From: Deltaproteobacteria bacterium
GTDB taxonomy: Bacteria; Desulfobacterota; Binatia; UBA9968
Length of the DNA: 5,577 bases
Assembly: GCA_016844625.1 (NCBI GenBank)
Contig: JAERMN010000246.1
Location: 1-5,577, forward strand
Direction of reading: 5' to 3'
Shown: piece by piece, positions 1 through 5,493 of the stretch
Numbering within the stretch: position 1 is the stretch's first letter
How the letters are laid out: every line of letters starts with the position of its first letter
Translations under genes and position numbers: made by a program
Notes under the pieces: model-generated
What the model was told of the DNA's origin: nothing
Databases searched by the model: none
Seen by the model: the letters and a program-made list of their open reading frames with translations, nothing else

Positions 1-171
1 TACTTTCGCGCCAAGCGTGACGCGCTCAAGATGCTGCCAAGAATGTGGGGAAAGCGAAAAAGGATTCAACAGCGCCGGCGAGTGCCGAACCGTTACGTTC
101 GAAGTCTGCTGGCGTCGGTTTTTTCTGCCGAATGGATCCGGCAGAAAATTGTTCAGTTCGTGAAAGGGTAA
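1..171 (+). CDS. C-terminal fragment of a probable family 2 glycosyltransferase
   Basis: An open frame runs from the first base to a TAA at 169-171, giving 56 residues; the start lies outside the window. The fragment is strongly basic and begins YFRAKRDALKMLPRMWGKRK, followed by a run of arginines (IQQRRRVPNRYVRSLL). A basic 'KRDAL..LP..w.KRk.iQ.rRrV' tail after the catalytic domain is typical, from memory, of family 2 (GT-A fold) glycosyltransferases that act on dTDP- or UDP-sugars in O-antigen and exopolysaccharide loci. No catalytic motif (DXD or equivalent) is inside the window, so the family call rests on this tail and on the neighbours. It ends 3 bases before the next gene, whose Shine-Dalgarno sequence lies inside this reading frame, which suggests translational coupling in one operon. 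It could instead be another cytoplasmic enzyme with a basic C-terminus. Confidence 0.6.
   Translation, partial: YFRAKRDALKMLPRMWGKRKRIQQRRRVPNRYVRSLLASVFSAEWIRQKIVQFVKG
163..168 (+). promoter_or_regulatory. Ribosome binding site deciding a GTG start
   Basis: AAAGGG lies six bases before the GTG at 175, inside the last codons of the upstream gene. It supports GTG 175 as the start of the Ig-SPOR protein rather than the internal ATG at residue 15, which would delete most of the hydrophobic signal segment. Confidence 0.6.
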
Positions 172-174
172 CGC

Positions 175-1104
175 GTGAGTAACGATCAGTCGAAGGTTGC
201 TGTTCTGATAGCTTTTATGACTTTGGCGGCGTTGGCTCTCTGGGCTTGCGGCGGAGACGATGCGAAAAGGTTGCCGGATTCTGGCTTCGCGGTCGAATTT
301 TTGGAGAACGATATTCCCAACACGATGACGGCCGGTAAAACTCTTTCCGCGGATGTGGCAATTCGCAACATCAGCAAACAAACCTGGCCAAGCCGGCCGA
401 ACGCCAAGAATCGCAATCAAGTGAATCTTTCCTATCGCTGGAAGGACCCAAAGGGCCAAGTATTAGTCGCGGACGGAGTGAGAACGGCGCTGCCGCAAAA
501 TCTGGCGCCGGGCGAATCGGTGCGACTCAAGATGAAAATTGAGGCGCCGGCGCGGCCGGGCCGCTATCTCATTGAAGCGACTTTAGTGCAGGAGGGGGTT
601 GCATGGTTCGACGAAAAAGGCGGCGCGGCGCTGTCGCTTCCCGTCATCGTTGCAACGTCAGTAGCGTCGGCGCCGAAAGGGGCAGAACAGGATTCGTCCG
701 CCGCGTCTGTGGCCGGCACGATGAAGGATACCAAGACGGTTTCTTCGAAGCGCGCTGACGAATTACCAGGACGGGACAAGAAGTCGGCGCAGCGTTCGGC
801 AAAAAGTACCGTGCGTGGTGGCGCAGAAAGGGAACCCGCTGGCGCCGCTGCCGTAGCTCAACCGACCGGCGACTCATGGTTCGTGCAGGTGGGTTCCTAC
901 CCGGAAAGAAAGACTGCGGAAAAGATCGCCAAAAAGTTAGCCGACAACGGCTACGACGCTTTTGTCGTGGCGGCCGACATCAAGGGGAAAAAGTATCATC
1001 GGGTTAGGGTCGGTCGTTTGGCGAGCCGTGGGCAGGCGGAGGTGCTGCAGCGGGCATTGCGGGACAAAGAAAAACTGCCGCGGACGATTATTGCAAGACA
1101 GTAG
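175..1104 (+). CDS. Envelope protein: lipoprotein-like N-terminus, Ig-like domain, SPOR domain
   Basis: The protein has 309 residues and starts at GTG. Residues 8-24 form a hydrophobic segment (VAVLIAFMTLAALALWA) followed by C25-G-G-D-D. This is a possible lipobox with L at -3 and A at -1, but W at -2 is atypical, so an uncleaved membrane anchor is also possible. Residues about 37-160 look like an Ig-like beta sandwich, with N65-I-S-K-Q-T-W71, LSYRW, LAPGESV, APARPGRY and VAW144F. This pattern occurs, from memory, in extra-cytoplasmic or accessory domains of polysaccharide-related proteins. Residues about 161-233 are a linker rich in Ala, Ser, Lys and Arg. Residues 235-309 are a SPOR domain: W235-FVQVGSY, then KTAEKIAKKLADNGYDAFVV, YHRVRVGR and a final RTIIARQ. 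SPOR domains bind glycan strands of peptidoglycan lacking stem peptides, often at the septum. The protein should therefore sit in the periplasm, tethered to a membrane. Its role in this locus is not known; linking polysaccharide assembly to the cell wall is inference. Confidence 0.85.
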   Translation: MSNDQSKVAVLIAFMTLAALALWACGGDDAKRLPDSGFAVEFLENDIPNTMTAGKTLSADVAIRNISKQTWPSRPNAKNRNQVNLSYRWKDPKGQVLVADGVRTALPQNLAPGESVRLKMKIEAPARPGRYLIEATLVQEGVAWFDEKGGAALSLPVIVATSVASAPKGAEQDSSAASVAGTMKDTKTVSSKRADELPGRDKKSAQRSAKSTVRGGAEREPAGAAAVAQPTGDSWFVQVGSYPERKTAEKIAKKLADNGYDAFVVAADIKGKKYHRVRVGRLASRGQAEVLQRALRDKEKLPRTIIARQ

Positions 1105-1216
1105 ACGCAAACTTGCGCTATTCCCCAGGTCCAATCGGATTGCCGAGGTAACTTTGCCATTGCCGCAACAATCGCCACAATGCTACGGCCGTTTATCAGC
1201 CGATATTTGTTGTTGA

Positions 1217-1236
1217 CCACGCTGAATTCAGCGTGG
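1217..1236. repeat. Perfect 20-bp palindrome (operator or terminator stem)
   Basis: CCACGCTG-AATT-CAGCGTGG is a perfect palindrome over 20 bp. In RNA it would be an 8-bp stem with an AATT tetraloop. It is followed by AACCTTTATTT, only a broken T-tract, so terminator function for the gene ending at 1104 would be weak. A TTGACC hexamer at 1213-1218 overlaps its left edge, but I see no good -10 at the right distance. As double-stranded DNA it is the right size for a dimeric repressor site. Confidence 0.6.
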
Positions 1237-1254
1237 AACCTTTATTTGGGGTTT

Positions 1255-1280
1255 CCAAAGGGGGCGAGCATCGCCTTTGG
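1255..1280 (+). repeat. Inverted repeat / hairpin with three-base bulge
   Basis: CCAAAGG at 1255-1261 pairs with CCTTTGG at 1274-1280, and CGA at 1265-1267 pairs with TCG at 1271-1273. The loop is GCA (1268-1270) and GGG (1262-1264) is bulged. That makes ten base pairs in total. It is the second of the consecutive hairpins in this leader. Confidence 0.5.
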
Positions 1281-1292
1281 CTATCTTACTTG

Positions 1293-1324
1293 GGCCGGGG
1301 TCGATACCCCGGCCGCGAAGCGGC
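1293..1324 (+). repeat. Two overlapping, mutually exclusive hairpins
   Basis: GGCCGGGGT (1293-1301) pairs perfectly with ACCCCGGCC (1306-1314) around a CGAT loop, a 9-bp GC-rich stem. GCCGC (1312-1316) can instead pair with GCGGC (1320-1324) around GAA. The two share bases 1312-1314, so they cannot both form fully. The sequence after the second stem (TTGGTTTATT, 1325-1334) is only partly T-rich. The arrangement lies 34-65 bases before the ATG at 1358. Confidence 0.5.
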
Positions 1325-1357
1325 TTGGTTTATTGCTCGACACTAACAGCTACTCCC

Positions 1358-2488
1358 ATGAAAGTCGCTCTGATTCACGATTGGCTGGTCGGCATGCGCG
1401 GCGGCGAGAAGTGTCTGGAAGTCTTTTGCGAGCTTTACCCTGAGGCCGATCTCTACACGCTGGTTTACGTGCCGGAGAGTATCTCACAAACGATTCGGCG
1501 CATGAACATCCACACTTCGTGGTTGAATCGGCTGCCCTTGGCGCAAAAGCACTTTCGCTATTTGCTGCCGCTTTTCCCCCACGCCATCGAGCAATTCGAT
1601 CTCGGCGCGTACGACTTGATTCTCTCGAGCAGTCACTGTGTCGCCAAGGGCGTGTTTCCCCATCGCGCGCTTCATCTCGCCTATACTCATTCGCCGATGC
1701 GTTACGTGTGGGATCTTCACGATGCATACCTTGCCGGCGGCAACGGTTCGATCATGAAGCGCGCCGGTTTGGCGCTGTTCCGTTCCTATTTGCGACGCTG
1801 GGACGTAGACAGCTCGGCGCGGGTTGATTCTTTTATTGCGATCTCGTCAAACATCGCGGCCAAGATCGAACGATTTTACGGACGGACGGCCAAAGTGATC
1901 TATCCGCCGGTGGACGTGGAGCGGTTCCATATCGATCGTGAAGTCAAACCATTTTACCTGGTGGTTTCGGCGCTGGTGGCCTATAAGCGAATCGATATTG
2001 CCGTCCGGGCCTTCAATGCGCTAAAACTACCGTTAAAAATCGTCGGCACGGGTCCGCTGCGCGCTAGCTTGGAGCGGCAAGCTAATTCGAACATCGAATT
2101 CCTCGGTTGGCTGGACGATGTCAGACTGGCCGAACTCTATGCCACGTGCCAGGCGTTCATTTTTCCGGGAGAAGAGGACTTCGGTATTGCTCCTTTGGAG
2201 GCGCAGGCGAGCGGCCGGCCGGTGATCGCGTTTAAGCGCGGCGGCTTGCTGGAAACCGTTGTCGGGCTGGATGGCTCGTCATCGACGGTGAGTCCCACGG
2301 GGATTTTTTTTGACGAACAGAACGTTGACAGCTTAGTCATGGCAGTGCGGCTGTTTGAGCAAAACAAAGATAAATTCGCCGCCGACCTTATTCGCGAGCA
2401 TGCGGGAAAGTTTGGCCGCGCCCGATTCAAGCGCGAAATTGCCGAGCACATCGAACTTACTTTGAGCCAATTTCGCGGCGGTTCGTAA
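1358..2488 (+). CDS. GT4-family glycosyltransferase (WbaZ-like, GT-B fold)
   Basis: The protein has 376 residues, normal for the family. It should transfer a sugar from a nucleotide donor to a growing lipid-linked oligosaccharide, acting in the cytoplasm or at the inner membrane. The N-terminal Rossmann domain starts MKVALIHDWLVGMRGGEK, with the glycine-rich acceptor-side loop G15-G16-E17-K18. It continues through ADLYTLVY, LPLFPHAIEQFDL and SSSHCVAKGV to H111-S-P-M-R-Y-V-W. The C-terminal domain begins near residue 200 with the donor-site segment Y209-K210-R211 and VGTGPLR. It also carries the GT4 E-x7-E motif, E273-DFGIAPL-E281. The whole pattern recalls WbaZ-like mannosyltransferases; the true donor cannot be read from sequence. 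The same frame opens at a TTG (1277), but those 27 extra residues lack family character, so ATG 1358 is chosen even though no clear Shine-Dalgarno sequence precedes it. The stop lies 3 bases before the next gene, so the two are probably cotranscribed. Confidence 0.92.
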   Translation: MKVALIHDWLVGMRGGEKCLEVFCELYPEADLYTLVYVPESISQTIRRMNIHTSWLNRLPLAQKHFRYLLPLFPHAIEQFDLGAYDLILSSSHCVAKGVFPHRALHLAYTHSPMRYVWDLHDAYLAGGNGSIMKRAGLALFRSYLRRWDVDSSARVDSFIAISSNIAAKIERFYGRTAKVIYPPVDVERFHIDREVKPFYLVVSALVAYKRIDIAVRAFNALKLPLKIVGTGPLRASLERQANSNIEFLGWLDDVRLAELYATCQAFIFPGEEDFGIAPLEAQASGRPVIAFKRGGLLETVVGLDGSSSTVSPTGIFFDEQNVDSLVMAVRLFEQNKDKFAADLIREHAGKFGRARFKREIAEHIELTLSQFRGGS

Positions 2489-2491
2489 GCC

Positions 2492-3904
2492 ATGCTGAAA
2501 ACGCATAGTGAAGTGTTTAAAGGGTTACTGCTGGTGAGCGATCTCTGCTTCGTCAGTATGGCCTGGTGGTTCGCTTTTGTGCTGCGCTTCCATACGAGTG
2601 TTTTCGTTGAAGCGGAGCCGTATGTGCTGCGCCATTACGTGACTGCGTGGCTGGTGATTCTCGGCGTGTGGGCCGTCGTCTTTGAGCTTTGCGACTTTTA
2701 CCGGCCGCGCCGTTTGTCGACGCACCAGCATGAAACGGTGGAGCTCATCAAGGCTTCCGGCCTGGCCGCGATGATCTTTTTAGGGATGATTTTTCTGCTG
2801 CACGAATTGATCCTGTCGCGTATCGTCGTCGTGGTTTTTTGGTTTGCCAGTCTGTTTTTCCTGAGTCTCAGCCATATTTTTTTTCGCGAGGCGCTCAGGA
2901 TCGCGCGCCGGCGCGGCTACAACCTGCGCCACGTACTGATAATCGGTATGGCCGCCCAAGCCGACGCTCTGCTCACTCGCATCAAAGCCTATCGTTATCT
3001 CGGCCTACGGGTCAGAGGAATTTTTTTGCTCGATGAAAACGAAAACAACGCCCCGAAACTAGCCAGCGATGCTGAACGGATAAAAAATCCAAACCAGTTG
3101 GCGGAGATGGTTCGAACAAGCGAAATCGATCAGGTGTTCGTTGCCTTGCCCCTAGAACAGGCATCCAAGCTTCCGGAAATCCTCGAATGGTTGGGCGACG
3201 AACCGGTGACGTTGCATTTTGTTCCCGACCTCCATGAACTGGCGACCTTGGGCGGCTATATTGAAGACTTCGATGGACTGCAAATCGTGACTTTGCAGTC
3301 CTCACCACTCACCGGTTGGAATGCCGCGTTGAAGCGCGGGGTCGATCTCGCCGTCGGTAGCTTGGCTCTAGTGATCTGCGCGCCGGTCATGGCCGCAGTT
3401 GCACTGGCGATTCGCTGCTCGTCAAAAGGGCCGGTACTCTATCGGCAGGAGCGCATGGGGTTGGACGGCGAGCGCTTCGAGATGCTCAAGTTTCGCACCA
3501 TGGTGAATAACGCGGAGCAGCACACCGGTCCGGTGTGGGCGGCCGACGACGATCCTCGGATCACCCCTTTGGGTCGTTGGTTACGGCACTGGAGCTTCGA
3601 TGAATTACCGCAACTGATCAATGTTTTGCGCGGTGAGATGAGTCTAGTCGGACCGCGTCCTGAACGGCCACCGTTGATCGCCGAGTTTCGCAGGACGATT
3701 CCCAAGTACATGCTGCGCCAGAAAGTAAAAGCCGGCATGACCGGTTGGGCGCAAATCCATGGCTGGCGCGGTAATACTTCCTTAGCGACCCGGATCAAAT
3801 ATGATCTCGACTACATCGAGAACTGGTCCTTGTGGCGCGATCTCAAGATCCTCGCGGTTACGGTCGTTGGCGGCTTTCGAAATCGGCGAGCCAACGGCCT
3901 ATGA
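2492..3904 (+). CDS. Undecaprenyl-phosphate sugar phosphotransferase (polyprenyl glycosylphosphotransferase)
   Basis: The protein has 470 residues, the usual size for the WbaP/WcaJ type. It transfers a hexose-1-phosphate from a UDP-sugar to undecaprenyl phosphate, the first committed step of repeat-unit assembly at the inner membrane. Four hydrophobic segments lie near residues 9-30, 46-67, 85-105 and 109-129. A Rossmann-like CoA-binding-type domain follows at about 146-250 (RHVLIIGMAAQAD). The catalytic bacterial sugar transferase domain starts at K281-RGVDL, with a further membrane hairpin at about 286-306. It continues with VLYRQERMG, KFRTM, the catalytic D370-E371 pair in FDELPQL, V386-GPRPERP, and KAGMTGWAQIHGWRG. 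It ends with YDLDYIENWSLWRDLKIL. All key residues of the family are present. Glucose is the common substrate of this subfamily, but galactose cannot be excluded. The ATG is 3 bases after the previous stop, with only a weak GGCGG upstream, so translational coupling is likely. Confidence 0.95.
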   Translation: MLKTHSEVFKGLLLVSDLCFVSMAWWFAFVLRFHTSVFVEAEPYVLRHYVTAWLVILGVWAVVFELCDFYRPRRLSTHQHETVELIKASGLAAMIFLGMIFLLHELILSRIVVVVFWFASLFFLSLSHIFFREALRIARRRGYNLRHVLIIGMAAQADALLTRIKAYRYLGLRVRGIFLLDENENNAPKLASDAERIKNPNQLAEMVRTSEIDQVFVALPLEQASKLPEILEWLGDEPVTLHFVPDLHELATLGGYIEDFDGLQIVTLQSSPLTGWNAALKRGVDLAVGSLALVICAPVMAAVALAIRCSSKGPVLYRQERMGLDGERFEMLKFRTMVNNAEQHTGPVWAADDDPRITPLGRWLRHWSFDELPQLINVLRGEMSLVGPRPERPPLIAEFRRTIPKYMLRQKVKAGMTGWAQIHGWRGNTSLATRIKYDLDYIENWSLWRDLKILAVTVVGGFRNRRANGL

Positions 3905-3920
3905 AACCGCTTTCTGGGTG

Positions 3921-3947
3921 GCACGGCCCCAAGGCTGCGATGTTTTT
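3921..3947 (+). terminator. Weak terminator-like hairpin before the ligase/polymerase gene
   Basis: GCA-GCC (3921-3923 and 3926-3928, with CG bulged) can pair with GGC-TGC (3933-3938) around CCAA. Five T bases follow at 3943-3947. The stem is short and bulged and the T-run starts five bases after it, so at most partial termination or attenuation is expected. It sits in the 63-bp gap between the phosphotransferase and the next gene. Confidence 0.25.
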
Positions 3948-3967
3948 CTGCTAGGCTTTCTTTCCCC

Positions 3968-5200
3968 ATGACCATCGACAAGATCCTCTTACGGTGGCAG
4001 CAATGCATTTATTTTGCGCTTTGTTTTTCGGTGCTCATGCTCGGCGTAGGACGAATCGAATCGCTCTGGGGGCGCGCCAGCGTCAGCGCTTGGAGCGTTT
4101 CCCGAACGACATTTTTCATCTGGTTGCTTTGGAAAGTTTTTGTCGCTGTTCGTGATCGTCAGTTGGCGCTCGCATCGGGTCGCCAGAGTATCCCGCTTTC
4201 GCTGCTGCTGTTTTTTATCTCGGTTACTTTGTCCCTATTACCGGACTTCCACGGCGCGGGCGATTATCGCTATTTTTTCTTTGCAGCCATGCATTATCTC
4301 ATGATTGTGGATATCTGCGCCGATGAAAGAAAAGCCCGCCTGCTATTGTTAGCGCTGGGACTGGCGCCGGTAATTCTTGTGGTTCGAGGCTTCCTGCATG
4401 AGCCGATGCTTCTCGATATCACGCAGATGCGGCGGTTTGGCTATCCATACGACCACCCCAATACTGTCGGCTACTTGTTCTCAATGTCTATCCCCCTCGG
4501 CTTGGCGATCACGCTGGGCGAAAAAGGCCAACTGCGTATTCTAGCCCTGGGGTCCGGTTGCGCTCAGTTGGTGGCTTTGGCCTTGACCTATTCGCGCGGC
4601 GCTTGGTTAGGATGGGGCGCGGCGATGGTTTTTTTGGCGGTAACCATGAAGAGGCGCCGGGAAGTCGCGGCGATTCTGATTCTCACCGCGCTGGTCGCGA
4701 CCTTGGTTACGCCGTTGCAGAGTCGTTTCTCTACCCTGCTTAGCCCTCGGAGCGATTTGACAATCACGGACCGATTACAGGTGATCGAGGCGGCGTTGAA
4801 GCTTGCGCTGGCAAATCCGGTCCTGGGTGCGGGTTACGGCCGCGACCGTCTAAGGGAAGGGCTTCGGGAGAGCCGGTTGGAGATGAGACGGATAGCCCAC
4901 ACGCACAACGTTTACGTCGAACTACTTGCAACAACGGGCCTACTCGGTCTAGGCGCGTTCTTGTGGCTCGTCTGTGGTGCTTTCTATCAGGCGCTGCGCC
5001 AGTCAATGAGTCGAGGGGCTCCAAACCGGCCAGCCCAACTTGGCATCGCCGCTGCCTGGATCGCTTTTGCGATTACCGGGCTTGGCGATGTGCCATTTTA
5101 CCATCATGAGACGCGCATTTTCTTCTTTTCACTAGTTGCCTTGACCTACCTTTACGCGCGTGACGCTAGCACCGAGGCGTCAACCGTTCGTCGCTCGTGA
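3968..5200 (+). CDS. O-antigen ligase/polymerase family membrane protein (Wzy/WaaL-like)
   Basis: The protein has 410 residues and is strongly hydrophobic, with roughly 10-12 membrane segments: for example near residues 10-30, 38-60, 75-91, 99-117, 122-143, 166-184, 190-226, 232-250, 317-340, 355-378 and 383-400. The Wzy_C-type signature is visible as T-Y208-S-R-G-A-W-L-G in a membrane helix. A larger periplasmic loop at about 251-313 contains LGAGYGRDRLREG and ends in AH311-T-H313-N-V-Y-VELLATTGLLG. The Arg/His-containing loop region is where ligases and polymerases of this superfamily carry functional residues. The protein should either polymerise repeat units at the periplasmic face (Wzy) or ligate them to an acceptor (WaaL); sequence alone does not separate these. 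Next to a phosphotransferase in a biosynthesis locus, a polymerase is a little more likely. The ATG has no strong Shine-Dalgarno sequence (AGG about 12 bases upstream). The gap of 63 bp is the largest between genes 4-7 of this cluster. Confidence 0.88.
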   Translation: MTIDKILLRWQQCIYFALCFSVLMLGVGRIESLWGRASVSAWSVSRTTFFIWLLWKVFVAVRDRQLALASGRQSIPLSLLLFFISVTLSLLPDFHGAGDYRYFFFAAMHYLMIVDICADERKARLLLLALGLAPVILVVRGFLHEPMLLDITQMRRFGYPYDHPNTVGYLFSMSIPLGLAITLGEKGQLRILALGSGCAQLVALALTYSRGAWLGWGAAMVFLAVTMKRRREVAAILILTALVATLVTPLQSRFSTLLSPRSDLTITDRLQVIEAALKLALANPVLGAGYGRDRLREGLRESRLEMRRIAHTHNVYVELLATTGLLGLGAFLWLVCGAFYQALRQSMSRGAPNRPAQLGIAAAWIAFAITGLGDVPFYHHETRIFFFSLVALTYLYARDASTEASTVRRS

Positions 5201-5378
5201 TTGGGGCGATAGGCCGGCGATTGTATTTCGCCGAAGCGCCAGGGAATCGTGAATTACCCACATGTAACGGCGCGCACCTGGCCCACGAGCTATTTTTGCG
5301 CGCCTTGATGAATTGACTCAGCGCGCCGGCGACTGCGGGCCAAACGCGAGCGAGCGGAGTCTGGACAGGAACCGGTAA
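5201..5378. other. Non-coding stretch after the ligase gene, with GC-rich repeats
   Basis: I see no credible gene here. CGGCGA (5215-5220) pairs with TCGCCG (5228-5233) across a 7-base loop without a following T-tract, so it is not a convincing terminator. GGCGCGC (5269-5275) has an inverted partner GCGCGCC at 5298-5304, and the same heptamer recurs directly at 5321-5327. GCCGGCGATTG (5213-5223) recurs as GCCGGCGACTG (5325-5335). The stretch may be the 3' untranslated end of the operon or flank of an inserted element. Confidence 0.4.
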
Positions 5379-5453
5379 TGTCAAAATATAGACCCCGAGG
5401 GGGTGTGCGACATAAAAATGGGTAAAAATTGACTGTCCCTTTGTTTTGGTCCA
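5379..5453 (+). mobile_element. Possible left end of an insertion-type element
   Basis: Composition changes abruptly from GC-rich to AT-rich. TGTC (5379-5382) and GACA (5409-5412) flank an ACCCC-GAG-GGGGT hairpin (5392-5404). A TCAAAATATAGAC block (5381-5393) is loosely echoed by GGTAAAAATTGAC (5421-5433). GGACAG (5363-5368) faces CTGTCC (5433-5438) as a short inverted pair. Ends beginning TGT with repeated internal motifs are common in insertion sequences, and the following gene resembles a family I associate with them. The other end lies outside the window, so no target duplication or terminal repeat can be confirmed. Confidence 0.3.
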
Positions 5454-5457
5454 TTAT
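5414..5457 (+). promoter_or_regulatory. Sigma70-like promoter with UP-like A-tracts
   Basis: TTGACT (5429-5434) matches the -35 consensus at five of six bases. After a 17-base spacer, CATTAT (5452-5457) matches the -10 at four of six. Two A5 tracts at 5414-5418 and 5424-5428, spaced exactly one helical turn (10 bp), sit directly upstream, as in an UP element. Transcription would start near 5464, about 30 bases before the ATG at 5494. It is the best promoter-like sequence I see in the window. Confidence 0.55.
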
Positions 5458-5484
5458 CTTGATGCTTAATAAGCAACAAGATAA
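5454..5484 (+). repeat. 31-base inverted repeat overlapping promoter and Shine-Dalgarno sequence
   Basis: TTATCTTG (5454-5461) pairs perfectly with CAAGATAA (5477-5484). After one A/A mismatch (5462/5476), TGCTT (5463-5467) pairs with AAGCA (5471-5475) around an AAT loop. That gives 13 of 14 positions paired. The left arm overlaps the proposed -10 box, and the right arm ends in the first two bases of AAGGAGG. It may be an operator or an RNA hairpin that limits translation of the next gene. Confidence 0.6.
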
Positions 5485-5489
5485 GGAGG
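5483..5489 (+). promoter_or_regulatory. Consensus Shine-Dalgarno sequence AAGGAGG
   Basis: AAGGAGG is a full match to the anti-Shine-Dalgarno core, four bases before ATG 5494. It fixes the start of the last gene. It is much stronger than the sites before the polysaccharide genes, and its first two bases lie in the hairpin at 5454-5484. Confidence 0.75.
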
Positions 5490-5493
5490 CTCT

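Larger units (their letters stand above)
1105..1357 (+). other. 253-bp intergenic leader with several predicted hairpins
   Basis: No frame here has coding character that I trust. The left part (1105-1210) holds only small inverted repeats, such as CAATC-G-GATTG at 1132-1142 and CGGC/GCCG at 1186-1189/1199-1202. The right part (1217-1324) holds strong consecutive inverted repeats at 1217-1236, 1255-1280 and 1293-1314, plus a fourth at 1312-1324 that competes with the third. They are listed separately. The position just before a glycosyltransferase gene with no visible Shine-Dalgarno sequence fits a cis-acting RNA leader or an operator region. I recognise no known riboswitch class. Confidence 0.5.

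Noticed and set aside
1105..1180. ACGCAAA after the SPOR gene stop, reminiscent of the cyclic-di-GMP (GEMM) riboswitch core
   Set aside because: The surrounding conserved helices and the partner loop of that riboswitch are missing, and the bases form a small local repeat instead.
1277..1357. 27-residue N-terminal extension of the GT4 protein from a TTG start
   Set aside because: The extension has no family similarity, lies over the predicted hairpins and lacks a Shine-Dalgarno sequence, while ATG 1358 gives the canonical MKVALIHDW start.
1180..1443. 87-codon open frame across the leader and the start of the GT4 gene
   Set aside because: It overlaps the GT4 coding region in another frame and has no recognisable domain. 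Its hydrophobic first part is not convincing as a membrane protein.
3439..3798. 119-codon reverse-strand open frame
   Set aside because: It lies entirely within the catalytic domain of the phosphotransferase, whose conserved motifs explain the sequence.
3919..3938. TGGCAC resembling a sigma54 -24 element
   Set aside because: The required GC of the -12 element is not at the right spacing (CAAG where TTGC would be expected).
5166..5384. 72-codon reverse-strand open frame after the ligase gene
   Set aside because: It overlaps the end of the ligase gene, shows no recognisable motif and runs through GC-rich sequence where chance open frames are common. A database search could revive it.
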